From Bacteroidota bacterium (GTDB lineage Bacteria > Bacteroidota > Bacteroidia > UKL13-3): a stretch of DNA of 64,000 bases. Where the stretch lies: the NCBI GenBank assembly GCA_040388375.1, contig JAZKBU010000004.1, positions 391,567-455,566 of the forward strand. Reading direction: 5' to 3'. Within the stretch, counting starts at the first letter, position 1, and the number at the start of each line of letters is the position of its first letter. Position numbers and translations under genes: made by a program. The notes below the pieces were generated by a model. That model had not been told where the DNA came from. It made no database searches and saw nothing but the letters and a program-made list of their open reading frames with translations. Positions 8,836 to 18,647 of this stretch are shown in pieces.

Positions 8836-9657
8836 TTATTTATTAAGCACTAGTAAAGGAGTAGTAGTATGGTAAGTCATTTGCTTACTGAAACTGCGGT
8901 GAAACAGCCTGTCAAAGAAACCACGATTGTGTTTGGCTAATACTACCATATCTATTTGGTGGGTTTCAATTTGTTGGTTAATGGCATCTGTAATTTCCAT
9001 ATTCTCAACAGTAACAAGTTGTACATCACCTAATTCTTTTTTGTTTTTCACAAAGAAGCTTCCTTCTATGTCAAAATAATGATCGCTTTCAGTGGCCACG
9101 TGCAATACTGTAATATCAGCATGGTATAAGTCGGCAAAGTATTTTAATTGCGATAAAGTTGGAAATTCAGGTTCGTTATAGTCAGACGAATAAAGTATAT
9201 GTTTAAAACCAGTTGAAGTAACGGAAGGTGGTATAACAAAAACAGGTACTTCTGATTTACCTACTACTGATGCGGCATTGCTTCCAATTAATACAGATTC
9301 GATGCCACTGGCACCTGTGGTTCCCATAATGATTAAATCGACACTGTTTTTTTCGGTAAAATCGATTATGGCGTTGCTTACAAAGGAGCCTATGGTTTTA
9401 TGTGTTTTGTATTTTATTTGGCTTGGCAACAAAGTTTTGCTTTCTAACGCTTTAAAGTTTTCGTCAGTAAAACTTTCTGCTTGCTCAATAAAAGCTTGAT
9501 AATTATCCATCGGATAATTGACATCAACAATGGGAATATTTTGAACATGCAATATGTGCAAAGTTGCATTTGCTTTTTTGCATAAATCAATGGCAAATGT
9601 CAGTGCATTACTGGCCACTGATGAAAAATCTGTCGGGCAAAGAATATTGTTAAGCAT
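8836..9657 (-). CDS. Tandem-domain universal stress protein (UspA family)
   Basis: The 273-aa protein carries two Usp domains of about 140 and 125 residues. The N-terminal domain keeps the ATP-binding signature (GTTGASGIESVLIGSNA, G-x2-G-x9-G-S/T), so it should bind nucleotide. The C-terminal domain ends in HNRGFFDRLFHRS, in which that glycine pattern is gone and binding is doubtful. The class is associated with stress, stationary phase or low oxygen; the trigger here is not visible. A TACCTTTG element at 9680-9687 on the minus strand resembles a -7 box but I see no matching -33. Confidence 0.9.
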   Translation of the reverse strand: MLNNILCPTDFSSVASNALTFAIDLCKKANATLHILHVQNIPIVDVNYPMDNYQAFIEQAESFTDENFKALESKTLLPSQIKYKTHKTIGSFVSNAIIDFTEKNSVDLIIMGTTGASGIESVLIGSNAASVVGKSEVPVFVIPPSVTSTGFKHILYSSDYNEPEFPTLSQLKYFADLYHADITVLHVATESDHYFDIEGSFFVKNKKELGDVQLVTVENMEITDAINQQIETHQIDMVVLAKHNRGFFDRLFHRSFSKQMTYHTTTPLLVLNK

Positions 9658-9771
9658 AACGGAATAGGTTTATTTATTTCAAAGGTAATAAACAAATTGG
9701 CATTAATAGGTTATTTAAATGTCAAGTTTAGGCTGATTGTTTTCACCATAAAAACTAACTAAAAGCAATTT

Positions 9772-10716
9772 TTATTGCTTGGCATTTAAGTATTCAATAT
9801 AGCTTTTAATATGCCTATCCTTTTTAGTTGGATAGATGTCGTCAATAGTAACCATGATACCAGTTTCCTCTACATAACCAAAGTGGCTGTTTACAGCAGT
9901 TCCAAAGGTTTTCATGGTTGGACTCAGGTTCATGTAATTGTTAAACAAAGGTGGAATATACTCACCTAAAGAACGAACCATTTTGTTTAAGTATAGATGC
10001 CCTTCTTTAAAAGGTAAACCATGTATATTTTTTAAAAACGCAGTGCAATCCGTTTCCGTTTTTAAAGGGTTAGGTATTAAAACCAAACCATCTTTTTCAG
10101 GGAAATAATAATCCATAAAAGCCAATATATAATCCCGGGCTTCTTTACTAAAATGTTGGTAGTTAGTTACCTTGCCAAAAAAGTATTTTATGTGTGGGTG
10201 CAAAACGGTTAAAGCACCTAAACCATCCCATAAATTGTCTAGGCTAAATAAACCTTTTCTGTTATCAAGCGATGGTTGGTATTGCGGTTGTACAAAGCTT
10301 CTGCCCAACTCTATAGTATAAGGAAAATAATCAGTTTTAAGTTTATCGCTATAGCTGAAAATTTCAGCCGTTGAAAGGTGGTAGTTACCATCTTTATCTA
10401 CCACATCATTGCATAATGCATAACGGTAACCACCTACTATTTCTTCATCTTCGGGGTTCCAAACTATCAGTTGCTTGTATGCATATTTGCCGTTATCGTG
10501 TTCATCAATATCAGCACTTTTACCTGATCCTCCTCCGGCCTCTCTAAATGAAATTTCGCGCAAACGACCAACTTCAAGCATAAGATTAGGCGCAGTATTT
10601 CCGTCAAAAATATATATTTCGTTAGTAATATTGTTGGTAGGTCTTACAAACCTTTCAGCTGTAAGTTCGCTTTTTAGCAGGGCTCTATCTATTTTGTCAA
10701 CTATTTGCTGCATCAA
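9772..10716 (-). CDS. glsB: N-acyltransferase of the GlsB/OlsB-like GNAT family (glycine-lipid synthesis)
   Basis: The 314-aa protein belongs to the acyl-ACP-using GNAT-like family annotated as hemolysin-like or GNAT N-acyltransferase. Supporting segments are LREISFREAGGGSG, IVGGYRYALC in the acyl-donor pocket and ELGRSFVQPQYQ. In Bacteroides, GlsB N-acylates glycine to a commendamide-type lipid and GlsA adds a second acyl chain. The likely GlsA gene lies 158 bp upstream on the same strand, which supports this role. The amino acid acylated (glycine, ornithine or other) cannot be read from sequence. Confidence 0.75.
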   Translation of the reverse strand: MMQQIVDKIDRALLKSELTAERFVRPTNNITNEIYIFDGNTAPNLMLEVGRLREISFREAGGGSGKSADIDEHDNGKYAYKQLIVWNPEDEEIVGGYRYALCNDVVDKDGNYHLSTAEIFSYSDKLKTDYFPYTIELGRSFVQPQYQPSLDNRKGLFSLDNLWDGLGALTVLHPHIKYFFGKVTNYQHFSKEARDYILAFMDYYFPEKDGLVLIPNPLKTETDCTAFLKNIHGLPFKEGHLYLNKMVRSLGEYIPPLFNNYMNLSPTMKTFGTAVNSHFGYVEETGIMVTIDDIYPTKKDRHIKSYIEYLNAKQ

Positions 10717-10874
10717 TCTTATAATAGTTGCAAGATGTAAAAAATATTTGCATTTTGTAGGCTAATGATAAAAATATTAAAAATTAAATACACTTCAAGT
10801 ATCAATAAGTAAAACTAATACAGCTTATACTGTTGTTTACTAATTATATATCCAAAAACTAAGTTAAACTTATA

Positions 10875-11696
10875 CTATTCAAAACGGGCTTGGCTATTTT
10901 CTTTTAGTTGGTATATGAAATGTTTAAGTGCTTGCGCCCATTGGTAAGTGTTTTTGGTTTTGTTAAAAGCAGTAGCAGGTATAGGTTGTCCAAATGTAAA
11001 ATGAATAGTTTTTCCGTTTTGTTTAAACATTTCAGCGGGTAAAAAAAACATTTCTAAATTGGCTTTTATGCCTAACCATTTTCTAATTATAGCTATGTTA
11101 TAAAACTTATTGCTATTGCGGGCATTAATATAAGTAGGAATAATAGGCAATTGGTTTTTTATAGCCTGGTTAATGAAACTTTTTTGCCAAGGTAAATCTA
11201 TAATTTTTCCGTTTTGTTTCCGACTGCATAAACCTGCGGGAAATATTAAAATACAGTGACCTTCAGCATAAAGTTGCTCTATTCTTAGCAGGTTGTTTTT
11301 AGTATTGGTACCGTGTTTATTTACCGGTATAAATATTTCTTCTAAACTTTTAAACTGCATCAGCAAGTCGTTTACAATAAATTTTAAATCGCTACGCACT
11401 TTACCTACTTCAGCTATAAAAGCCAAACCATCTGCACCACCAATTGGGTGGTTAGCAGCTATAATAACACCGCCTGTTTTAGGAATATTTTCTATACCCG
11501 TAGATGCTGATTGAGCACCAAGCGCAGCAATAGCATTGGTACCAAATGTAATGCCATTGCTATTTTCATTGGCTATTACAAAGTTGTTTATTTCGTCTTG
11601 GTGTATGGTTTTTTTAATCCAACTCAATAAAAAGCCAGGCAACAGTTTATACAATTGCGGATTTTTATCTTCAAAAGCTTTGTCTATATCTATCAT
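10875..11696 (-). CDS. glsA: Lysophospholipid acyltransferase-like O-acyltransferase (GlsA-like)
   Basis: This 273-aa PlsC-superfamily protein has its catalytic block as NHPIGGADG, with H83 and D89 separated by five residues rather than the four of the canonical HX4D motif. That spacing is one I recall from the Bacteroidota GlsA/ChoA-type branch. A FPAG motif replaces the usual FPEG. With the adjacent glsB it would O-acylate a mono-acyl amino acid to give a di-acylated amino-acid lipid of the membrane. It could instead be a general 1-acylglycerol-phosphate acyltransferase. A 10-bp inverted repeat lies just upstream. Confidence 0.75.
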   Translation of the reverse strand: MIDIDKAFEDKNPQLYKLLPGFLLSWIKKTIHQDEINNFVIANENSNGITFGTNAIAALGAQSASTGIENIPKTGGVIIAANHPIGGADGLAFIAEVGKVRSDLKFIVNDLLMQFKSLEEIFIPVNKHGTNTKNNLLRIEQLYAEGHCILIFPAGLCSRKQNGKIIDLPWQKSFINQAIKNQLPIIPTYINARNSNKFYNIAIIRKWLGIKANLEMFFLPAEMFKQNGKTIHFTFGQPIPATAFNKTKNTYQWAQALKHFIYQLKENSQARFE

Positions 11697-11716
11697 TGGG
11701 ATTTATTATTTTGAAG

Positions 11717-11760
11717 TTATCAAAGCGATCTCAATATTGTAATTGACTTTGCTTTGATAA
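11717..11760. repeat. Inverted repeat between pepP and glsA
   Basis: TTATCAAAGC (11717-11726) and GCTTTGATAA (11751-11760) are perfect 10-bp arms with a 24-nt spacer, 20 bp upstream of the glsA start. It could be an operator for the lipid genes or a structure at the 3' end of the pepP transcript. There is no U tract. Confidence 0.4.
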
Positions 11761-11807
11761 TATAGCTATCATGGGCAAAATACTGTTTATAATTTGCCAA
11801 AAGCTTT

Positions 11808-13100
11808 TTACTTATTCATTAAATCTTCAATATGATCAGCTTCTATAGGAATATGTGCCATTAAATCGTCACAACCGGTTTCAGTAATTAATATTTCATT
11901 TTCTAAACGAATACCTATAGCTTCTTCCTTAATATAAATACCCGGTTCACAGCTAAAAGTCATACCTGCTTTCATCGGCTCGTAGCGCATGCCTACATCA
12001 TGTACGTCAATGCCTAAAAAGTGACTGGTTCCATGCATAAAATATCTTTTATAAGCCGGCCAGTTCGGATTTTGTTTTGCTATATCATCAGCCGTAAGTA
12101 AACCTAGTTTTACCAGTTGCTCTTCCATAATTAAACCCACTTGTGCCTGATATTCCATTAACATGACACCCGGTTTTAGTAGTTTTTTTGCTTCGTTCAT
12201 TACATGCAATACTGCATTGTATACTTGTTTCTGACGAGGCGTGAATTTGCCGTTTACAGGCAATGTCCTAGTCATATCGCTTGCGTAGTTAGCATAGTCA
12301 GCACCGCTATCTATTAAAATTACATCCCCATCTTTACATTGTTGGTTATTGTCGTTGTAATGCAAAATACACGAGTTTTGGCCGCTGGCTACAATAGGCT
12401 GGAATGAATGTCCGTTACCCCTGTTGCTTATATAGGTATGAATAATCTCTGCTTCAATTTCGTATTCCCAAACACCGGGTTTTATAAATTTAAAAAGCCT
12501 TTGAATCATTTTTTCACTTAAGCCAATGGCATTATTCATTAATGCCAATTCGTATTTAGATTTGATGGAACGTAAACGTTGTACAATAGGTGCTGCACGT
12601 TCAAAATTATGCAAGGGGTATTTTTCGCGCATGCTTTGAGCAAAACGCAAATCCTTGTATGGCGTTGTTACAGAACTACGGTCGTTTTCGTTTAAGCTTA
12701 AGTAAATGTTTTGAGCATAGTTAATGGCAGGGCGAATTTTGGTTTCAAAATCATCCAACCAAAATACATTGGCTATACCGCTTACCTCTTGCGCTTGTGC
12801 CGGAGTAAGCTTGTAGCCATTCCAGGTTACCATTAAATCATTGGTTTGTTTTATAAACAAAGCTTCACGCAATTCAGGTGTCGGGCTATCAGGATAAATA
12901 ACCAAAATGCTTTCTTCCTGATCTACTCCGCTTAAATAAAAAATATCGCTGTTTTGTTTAAACTTATGGGTAGCATCGCCATTCCAAGGATGTTCATCGT
13001 TTGAATTAAAAATAGCAATACTGTTTTGTTTTAATTGTTTTATAAAATTGGCTCTATTTAACTTAAAAAGCTCGTTGTTAATGGGACCGTATTTTTGCAT
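11808..13100 (-). CDS. pepP: Xaa-Pro aminopeptidase (aminopeptidase P family, M24B)
   Basis: This 430-aa enzyme has the two-domain aminopeptidase P layout: an N-terminal creatinase-like domain, then a pita-bread catalytic domain. The five dinuclear-metal ligands are recognisable: Asp in LIDSGADYANY, Asp in SDMTRTLP, His in HGTSHFLGIDVHD, Glu in SCEPGIYI and Glu in RLENEILITE. The family removes N-terminal residues preceding proline. No signal peptide is seen, so it should be cytoplasmic. Length is typical. Confidence 0.93.
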   Translation of the reverse strand: MQKYGPINNELFKLNRANFIKQLKQNSIAIFNSNDEHPWNGDATHKFKQNSDIFYLSGVDQEESILVIYPDSPTPELREALFIKQTNDLMVTWNGYKLTPAQAQEVSGIANVFWLDDFETKIRPAINYAQNIYLSLNENDRSSVTTPYKDLRFAQSMREKYPLHNFERAAPIVQRLRSIKSKYELALMNNAIGLSEKMIQRLFKFIKPGVWEYEIEAEIIHTYISNRGNGHSFQPIVASGQNSCILHYNDNNQQCKDGDVILIDSGADYANYASDMTRTLPVNGKFTPRQKQVYNAVLHVMNEAKKLLKPGVMLMEYQAQVGLIMEEQLVKLGLLTADDIAKQNPNWPAYKRYFMHGTSHFLGIDVHDVGMRYEPMKAGMTFSCEPGIYIKEEAIGIRLENEILITETGCDDLMAHIPIEADHIEDLMNK

Positions 13101-13404
13101 AATATACTAGAGTTATAAGTTGCGAATTTATTTTAATTTTTGAAATGGACACATTTGATTTTTTGAGTGGTTGTTTTTTATGAAAATGAAATTAATAATT
13201 ATTTATATTTAACCAATGATATTCCAAACATATTAGTTTTGCGAAACTATAATGTGGATTACCATAAAGATAAACTGCAATAATAGTTTTTTATAGCTAC
13301 CCCATTTCCCCATGAATTTTATAATTCCTTTCTTTATGTAATATTTTTTTAGATTTATATTTAACCTTTGGGTATTCACTTTTTTCTTTTACCAACCTGA
13401 ATCA
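13101..13404. other. Intergenic region, 304 bp, between divergent pepP and the P-type ATPase gene
   Basis: No gene or RNA is recognisable. TAGTTTTG at 13234-13241 fits the TAnnTTTG -7 pattern and lies in a small hairpin (TAGTTT/AAACTA), but no -33 TTG sits at the right distance. I looked for a yybP-ykoY-type Mn2+ riboswitch before the ATPase gene and did not see its conserved core. Confidence 0.4.
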
Positions 13405-16002
13405 ATGAAAAAGCAGCAAACGAATTGGCATTTATTTCCGCTTACTGAAATAACAAAATTATTAAGTACCAAACCAGAAGGCTTGACCAATGCCATTGCC
13501 TTGCAACGCTTAACAGAATTTGGAAAAAACCAGTTGGAGGATAAAAAGAAAAAAACGGTTTGGCACATGATTTTGAATCAGCTTAAAGATTTTATGATTC
13601 TGATCCTTTTTGCAGCAGCTGTTATTTCTGGCATTTTGGGCGATTTAACAGATACCATTATCATATTTGCCATCATCATTATTAATGCAATTGTTGGATT
13701 TATTCAAGAATACCGAGCCGATAAAGCCATTGAAGCATTGAAAAAAATGGCAACCAGTAATGCAAAGGTAATCCGTGAAAATAAAACCATTGAAATTCTT
13801 TCATCAGACTTGGTTCCGGGTGATGTGTTATTGCTGGAAGCCGGAAATATTATAGCCGCAGATATTCGTTTTTTTGAAACACATCAGCTTAAAGTAGATG
13901 AATCGGCTTTAACTGGTGAATCGGAAAATGTAGAAAAATATCCCGAAGAATTACCCGAAGGTGATTATGCATTAGGAGATAGAACCAATATTGGCTTTAA
14001 AGGTACTTTTATAACCAATGGAAGGGCACTTGCTTATGTGGTGGAAACAGGAATGAATACAGAACTAGGTAGCATTGCAAAAATGATTCAAACCGATGAA
14101 ACCGTTACACCTTTGCAAAAAAGATTGGCTGCTTTTGGTAAAAGATTATCGGTAGTTATTTTAATTATTTGTGCCATCATTTTTGGTTTTGGTTTGTTTC
14201 GGGGTGAAAATATTTTAACCATGTTACTTACCGCTATTTCGCTAGCAGTAGCTGCTATTCCGGAGGCTTTACCAGCCTTAGTAACTATTGCACTTGCTTT
14301 AGGTGCAAAACAATTGGTAAAAAGTAAAGCCTTAATAAGAAAACTTCCTGCTGTAGAAACACTGGGTTCTGTTAATGTAATTTGTACGGATAAAACGGGA
14401 ACACTTACTTTAAATAAAATGACGGTGGAAGAAGTTTTTGAAACATCGGACAAAAGTTTTAACACCATTTTTGAGACTGAAAATTCATTGTTTAGTGCCA
14501 TGGCTTTAAACAATGATGTGTCAAAAAATAAAGAAGGAAATTGGATGGGCGATTCAACCGAGGTAGCTATGGTACAATATGCTTTTGATAAAAGCTTTAA
14601 GAGAAAATCCTTAGAAAATAAATATAAAAGATTAGCTGAAATTCCTTTTGATTCTACCCGAAAATGTATGACTACTTTTCATCAAACTGAAAACGGAGTA
14701 ATTGCTATTACCAAAGGTGCGGTGGAAATTTTATTGAAAAAACTTTCAAAGAATCAAACGAAAGAAGTCAAAGATTTTGAATCAAATGCTAATAAAATGG
14801 CAGAACAAGGTTATCGGGTTTTGGCTTTTGCCATGAAAACATTTGAAACGATGCCAACGGATTTGAAAGCGGAAGATATAGAAACATCGTTAACTTTAGT
14901 AGGTTTTGTAGGATTAATGGATCCACCTAGAGAAGAAGCAAAAAAGGCTATTGAACAATGTAAAAAAGCCGGAATTATTACTGTAATGATTACTGGTGAC
15001 CATAAATTGACAGCTCAATCTATTGCTAAACAATTAGGCATTCTTAGTTCTGATGAAGATAAAATATTAAGTGGTGCTGAATTGGAAGATTTAAGTAAAA
15101 GCCAGTTTAAAAAAATAGTAGAAAGTGTAAGAGTATATGCGAGGGTAAATCCTGAACAAAAACTACAAATAGTAAAAGCTTTACAAGAAAAAAATCATTA
15201 TGTAGCCATGACAGGAGATGGAGTGAATGATGCGCCTGCTCTTAAAAATGCTGATATTGGCATAGCCATGGGCATAAATGGAACAGAGGTTTCGAAAGAG
15301 GCTTCTCACATGATATTATTAGATGATAATTTTTCGACCATTGTGAAAGCAGTTAAGCATGGCAGACGAGTTTTTGATAATATTTTAAAGTTTATCAAAT
15401 ACATTATGACAGGTAATTCAGGTGAAATTTGGGCTATTTTTTTAGCACCATTTTTAGGTTTGCCTATTCCATTATTAGCCATTCATATTCTATGGATTAA
15501 TTTAATTACAGATGGATTGCCAGGGCTTGCATTGGCATCGGAACCAGCTGAAAAAAACATTATGAATAGACCACCCAGAAATGCTAAACAAAATATTTTT
15601 GGTGGAGGTATGGCTATTCATATTTTGTGGGTAGGGTTTTTAATTGGAGCAACTACACTTGGACTCCAAGCCTGGGCTATTTATAGTGGTAAAACACATT
15701 GGCAAACCATGGCATTTTCAGTGCTTTGTTTTAGTCAACTAGGGCAAGCTATGGCTGTACGTTCAGAGCAGGAATCCATCTTTAAAATTGGTATTTTTTC
15801 AAATAAGCCCATGCTTTTGGCAATCTTAATAACTGTTGGTCTTCAATTGTTGGTTATTTATCTTCCTTTTCTGAATAATGTATTTAAAACACAACCGTTA
15901 ACTTTTTTAGAGCTGGCTATTACCATTGCTGTTTCAAGTATTGTATTTTGGGCAGTAGAATTAGAGAAAAGAGTGAAAAGGTTTAGAATGGCGAAAAATT
16001 AA
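13405..16002 (+). CDS. Cation-transporting P-type ATPase, calcium-pump (P2) type
   Basis: The 865-aa protein has all P-type landmarks: an actuator TGES at 170-173, the M4 ion-site motif PEALP at 286-290, the phosphorylation site DKTGTLT with acceptor D329, MITGDH in the P-domain, and TGDGVNDAP at the hinge. Four C-terminal transmembrane helices follow. Overall it resembles SERCA/PMR1-like Ca2+ (or Mn2+) exporters. PEALP in place of PEGLP is, as I recall, common in Bacteroidota homologues. It stands alone, with a long leader and no evident partner, and would pump cations out of the cytoplasm. Confidence 0.88.
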   Translation: MKKQQTNWHLFPLTEITKLLSTKPEGLTNAIALQRLTEFGKNQLEDKKKKTVWHMILNQLKDFMILILFAAAVISGILGDLTDTIIIFAIIIINAIVGFIQEYRADKAIEALKKMATSNAKVIRENKTIEILSSDLVPGDVLLLEAGNIIAADIRFFETHQLKVDESALTGESENVEKYPEELPEGDYALGDRTNIGFKGTFITNGRALAYVVETGMNTELGSIAKMIQTDETVTPLQKRLAAFGKRLSVVILIICAIIFGFGLFRGENILTMLLTAISLAVAAIPEALPALVTIALALGAKQLVKSKALIRKLPAVETLGSVNVICTDKTGTLTLNKMTVEEVFETSDKSFNTIFETENSLFSAMALNNDVSKNKEGNWMGDSTEVAMVQYAFDKSFKRKSLENKYKRLAEIPFDSTRKCMTTFHQTENGVIAITKGAVEILLKKLSKNQTKEVKDFESNANKMAEQGYRVLAFAMKTFETMPTDLKAEDIETSLTLVGFVGLMDPPREEAKKAIEQCKKAGIITVMITGDHKLTAQSIAKQLGILSSDEDKILSGAELEDLSKSQFKKIVESVRVYARVNPEQKLQIVKALQEKNHYVAMTGDGVNDAPALKNADIGIAMGINGTEVSKEASHMILLDDNFSTIVKAVKHGRRVFDNILKFIKYIMTGNSGEIWAIFLAPFLGLPIPLLAIHILWINLITDGLPGLALASEPAEKNIMNRPPRNAKQNIFGGGMAIHILWVGFLIGATTLGLQAWAIYSGKTHWQTMAFSVLCFSQLGQAMAVRSEQESIFKIGIFSNKPMLLAILITVGLQLLVIYLPFLNNVFKTQPLTFLELAITIAVSSIVFWAVELEKRVKRFRMAKN

Positions 16003-16065
16003 GTGTGCAGTTTTTTGAAACAGGCAGATGATGTTCCATTTCTCTTAATACCATCCAACAATTTA

Positions 16066-16419
16066 TCATATACTCAAAGTCACACTGGCATTGCCACCAT
16101 CAAATTTACCTGCTGGGTTGTATTTGGTAATTTTAACCGTAATGTTGGCTAAATGATTGTAGTCAGTTTTTAGCTGTGTAATAATATCGGCTGCCACTGT
16201 TTCAATAAAATCCCTGGGTTGTTCCATTTCTTTTTTTACTATGGCAAATACCTTTTCGTAATTCAATACATCTTCAAGCGTTTCAAAGCTTTTGTTGTTG
16301 TTTACGTTTTCACTCAAAGTAACATCTATCCTGAATTTACCGCCATTTACCTTTTCATAGTCATATAATCCGTGGTAGGCAAAAAATTCAAGGTTCTCTA
16401 AACAGGTTTCTACTTTCAT
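16066..16419 (-). CDS. folB: Dihydroneopterin aldolase
   Basis: This 117-aa protein matches FolB, which converts 7,8-dihydroneopterin to 6-hydroxymethyl-dihydropterin in folate synthesis. Typical segments are LENLEFFAYHGLYDYEK near the N-terminus and ITKYNPAGKFDGGNASV at the end; the lysine in ITKYNP is in the position of the catalytic Lys. I chose the ATG at 16419. The frame runs on to 16578, but that extension is Cys-rich, overlaps the divergent gcdH gene and is not family sequence. Confidence 0.9.
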   Translation of the reverse strand: MKVETCLENLEFFAYHGLYDYEKVNGGKFRIDVTLSENVNNNKSFETLEDVLNYEKVFAIVKKEMEQPRDFIETVAADIITQLKTDYNHLANITVKITKYNPAGKFDGGNASVTLSI

Positions 16420-16521
16420 GAGGTTATTAAATAATGGAACAAAAAAACTATTTTCGCACCACAATAAAAAACCAGTCGCTTTTGCCAAAGCTACATGAGC
16501 AGCGGTTAAACAAATAAACAC

Positions 16522-17739
16522 ATGACAACAAACGCACAAGAATTCACAAAAGCCAACAAGCAAGATGTTTACAACCATCCAGATTATTATTTATTGGATG
16601 AATTATTGAGTGAAGAACATAAATTAATTCGTAGCGCAGTACGCGATTACGTAAAAAAAGAACTTTCACCCATTATAGAAGATGTGGCTCAAAAAGCAGT
16701 ATTTCCTGTTCACATGGTTAAACAACTGGGAGAATTAGGTTGCTATGCCCCTCAATTACCAATTGAATACGGTTGCGGAGGAATGGATTATATTACTTAT
16801 GGTATTATGATGCAGGAATTAGAGCGTTGCGACTCAGGCGTACGTTCTACTGCTTCGGTACAAGGAAGTTTAGTAATGTATCCTATTTATAAATTTGGTA
16901 GCGAAGAGCAAAAGCATAAATATTTACCCAAATTAGCCAAAGGCGATTTATTGGGATGTTTTGGTTTAACAGAACCTAACCATGGTTCAGATCCGGGTGG
17001 AATGACTACCAATTTTAAACCTGCCGGTGATGGTAAACACGTTATTTTAAATGGCGCTAAAATGTGGATTTCCAATTCACCTTATGCTGATATAGCAGTA
17101 GTTTGGGCTAAAAACGAAAACGGAAAAATAAAAGGAATTATAGTAGAGCGTGGTATGGAAGGTTTTACCACTCCGGAAACGCATAACAAATGGAGCTTAC
17201 GTGCGAGTGCTACCGGTGAGTTAGTGTTTAACGATGTAAAAGTTCCTGTTGAAAATATTTTACCGGGTGTAGAGGGATTAAAAGGTCCATTGACTTGTTT
17301 AAACTCTGCACGATATGGTATTAGTTGGGGTGCATTAGGGGCTGCTATGGATTGTTACGATACCGCATTGCGTTACAGCAAAGAGCGTATTCAGTTTGGT
17401 AAACCTATTGCTGGTTTCCAATTGCAACAAAAAAAGTTAGCTGAAATGATTACCGAAATTACCAAAGCACAGTTGTTAACCTGGCGCTTAGGTGTTTTAA
17501 TGAACGAAGGCAGAGCTACTCCGGCACAAATAAGTATGGCTAAGCGTAACAATGTTGATTTGGCTTTAAATGTAGCCCGCAATGCCCGTCAAATGCTGGG
17601 TGGTATGGGTATTACAGGCGAGTACCCTATTATGCGCCATATGATGAATTTAGAATCGGTAGTAACTTACGAAGGAACACACGATATACATTTATTAATT
17701 ACAGGACTAGATGTTACAGGTGAAAATGCTTTCGCATAA
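16522..17739 (+). CDS. gcdH: Acyl-CoA dehydrogenase, glutaryl-CoA dehydrogenase type
   Basis: The 405-aa flavoprotein is closest to glutaryl-CoA dehydrogenases, which oxidise and decarboxylate glutaryl-CoA to crotonyl-CoA in lysine and tryptophan breakdown. Signature stretches are RSTASVQGSLVMYPIY, CFGLTEPNHGSDPGGM, KMWISNSPYADIAVVWA and CLNSARYGISWG. The catalytic base is E384 in VVTYEGTHDIH. Length fits. It is divergent from folB and ends at a strong terminator. No other lysine-degradation gene is in the window. Confidence 0.9.
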   Translation: MTTNAQEFTKANKQDVYNHPDYYLLDELLSEEHKLIRSAVRDYVKKELSPIIEDVAQKAVFPVHMVKQLGELGCYAPQLPIEYGCGGMDYITYGIMMQELERCDSGVRSTASVQGSLVMYPIYKFGSEEQKHKYLPKLAKGDLLGCFGLTEPNHGSDPGGMTTNFKPAGDGKHVILNGAKMWISNSPYADIAVVWAKNENGKIKGIIVERGMEGFTTPETHNKWSLRASATGELVFNDVKVPVENILPGVEGLKGPLTCLNSARYGISWGALGAAMDCYDTALRYSKERIQFGKPIAGFQLQQKKLAEMITEITKAQLLTWRLGVLMNEGRATPAQISMAKRNNVDLALNVARNARQMLGGMGITGEYPIMRHMMNLESVVTYEGTHDIHLLITGLDVTGENAFA

Positions 17740-17763
17740 TTAACCTAATATGATTATATGAAT

Positions 17764-17800
17764 AAAAAATCCCATCTAAGTATTTAGGTGGGATTTTTTT
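17764..17800 (+). terminator. Rho-independent terminator of gcdH
   Basis: AAAAAATCCCA and TGGGATTTTTT pair, with an inner CTAA/TTAG extension and a GTAT loop, followed by a T run. Confidence 0.88.
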
Positions 17801-17848
17801 ATGCTGAATTTTTACTCTTTCAAAACCCGATTAAATAGTAATTTTGTT

Positions 17849-18631
17849 ATGATGAAAAAAGTTGGAATTGTTTTATCAGGTGGAGGAGCCCGTGGTTTTG
17901 GACACTTGGGTGTTTTAAAAGCATTAGAAGAAATTGATATTACTCCTTCCATTATGGCCGGTAGTAGTGCCGGAGCCATTGTAGCTGCTTTTTATTCAGC
18001 AGGATATGAGCCGGAGGAAATAATGGAAATAGCCCGCAAAGGGAACTTTTTCAGTATGTCAAACTTAATGCTGCGTAAAGCCTCGGGTTTGTTTGCCATG
18101 AAGTCGTTTGAACAAATTTATTTAAAGTGTTTTCCCAAAGATTTAATAGAAGCATTACCCATACCCGTTTGTATAGCCGCAACTGATATGATAAAGGCAA
18201 AAACCAAATATTTTACAGAAGGCAGTTTAGCTAAAGCATTGATGGCTTCTTCTTGTTTACCTTTGGTTTTTGAACCTATACACTATAACGATGGCATATA
18301 TTTAGACGGTGGAATTTTAAATAACCTGCCAGTGGAAGCCTTAGTTGGTAAATGCGATTTTATTATTGGTGTACATGTAAATGAAATGAGCCCTAAGCTG
18401 GCAGACTTTAAACTAAAAGACATGTTGGATAGAACTTTTCATTTAACGATGAGTAAAACGGTTTACGATAAAGCAAGCCAATGCGATTTGTTTATTGATC
18501 CACCAAATATGAGCCGGTTTGGTATGTTTGAAGTACAAAAAGCAGAAGAAATATTTTTATATTGTTACCATTACACCAAAGAGTTGCTCAATCAAAAGGA
18601 AGTATTTGATTGCATAGAAGATTTGGTGTAA
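17849..18631 (+). CDS. Patatin-like phospholipase (RssA/NTE family)
   Basis: This 260-aa protein carries the complete patatin site: oxyanion GGGARG at 11-16, nucleophile S40 in GSSAG, and D153 in DGG. It should be a Ser-Asp acyl hydrolase acting on lipids or acyl esters. There is no signal peptide or beta-barrel, so it is the cytoplasmic RssA-like form and not the secreted PlpD type. I start it at the first of two adjacent ATGs (17849, 17852). A frame opening at 17801 would begin right after the gcdH terminator and adds non-conserved residues. Confidence 0.88.
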   Translation: MMKKVGIVLSGGGARGFGHLGVLKALEEIDITPSIMAGSSAGAIVAAFYSAGYEPEEIMEIARKGNFFSMSNLMLRKASGLFAMKSFEQIYLKCFPKDLIEALPIPVCIAATDMIKAKTKYFTEGSLAKALMASSCLPLVFEPIHYNDGIYLDGGILNNLPVEALVGKCDFIIGVHVNEMSPKLADFKLKDMLDRTFHLTMSKTVYDKASQCDLFIDPPNMSRFGMFEVQKAEEIFLYCYHYTKELLNQKEVFDCIEDLV

Positions 18632-18647
18632 ATAACCCTTACAGAAA

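Noticed and set aside
13101..13404. yybP-ykoY Mn2+ riboswitch before the P-type ATPase
   Set aside because: The long leader made it worth checking, but the conserved internal loop sequences are not present.
16420..16578. N-terminal extension of folB (53 codons)
   Set aside because: Cys-rich, not family sequence, and it overlaps the start of the divergent gcdH gene.
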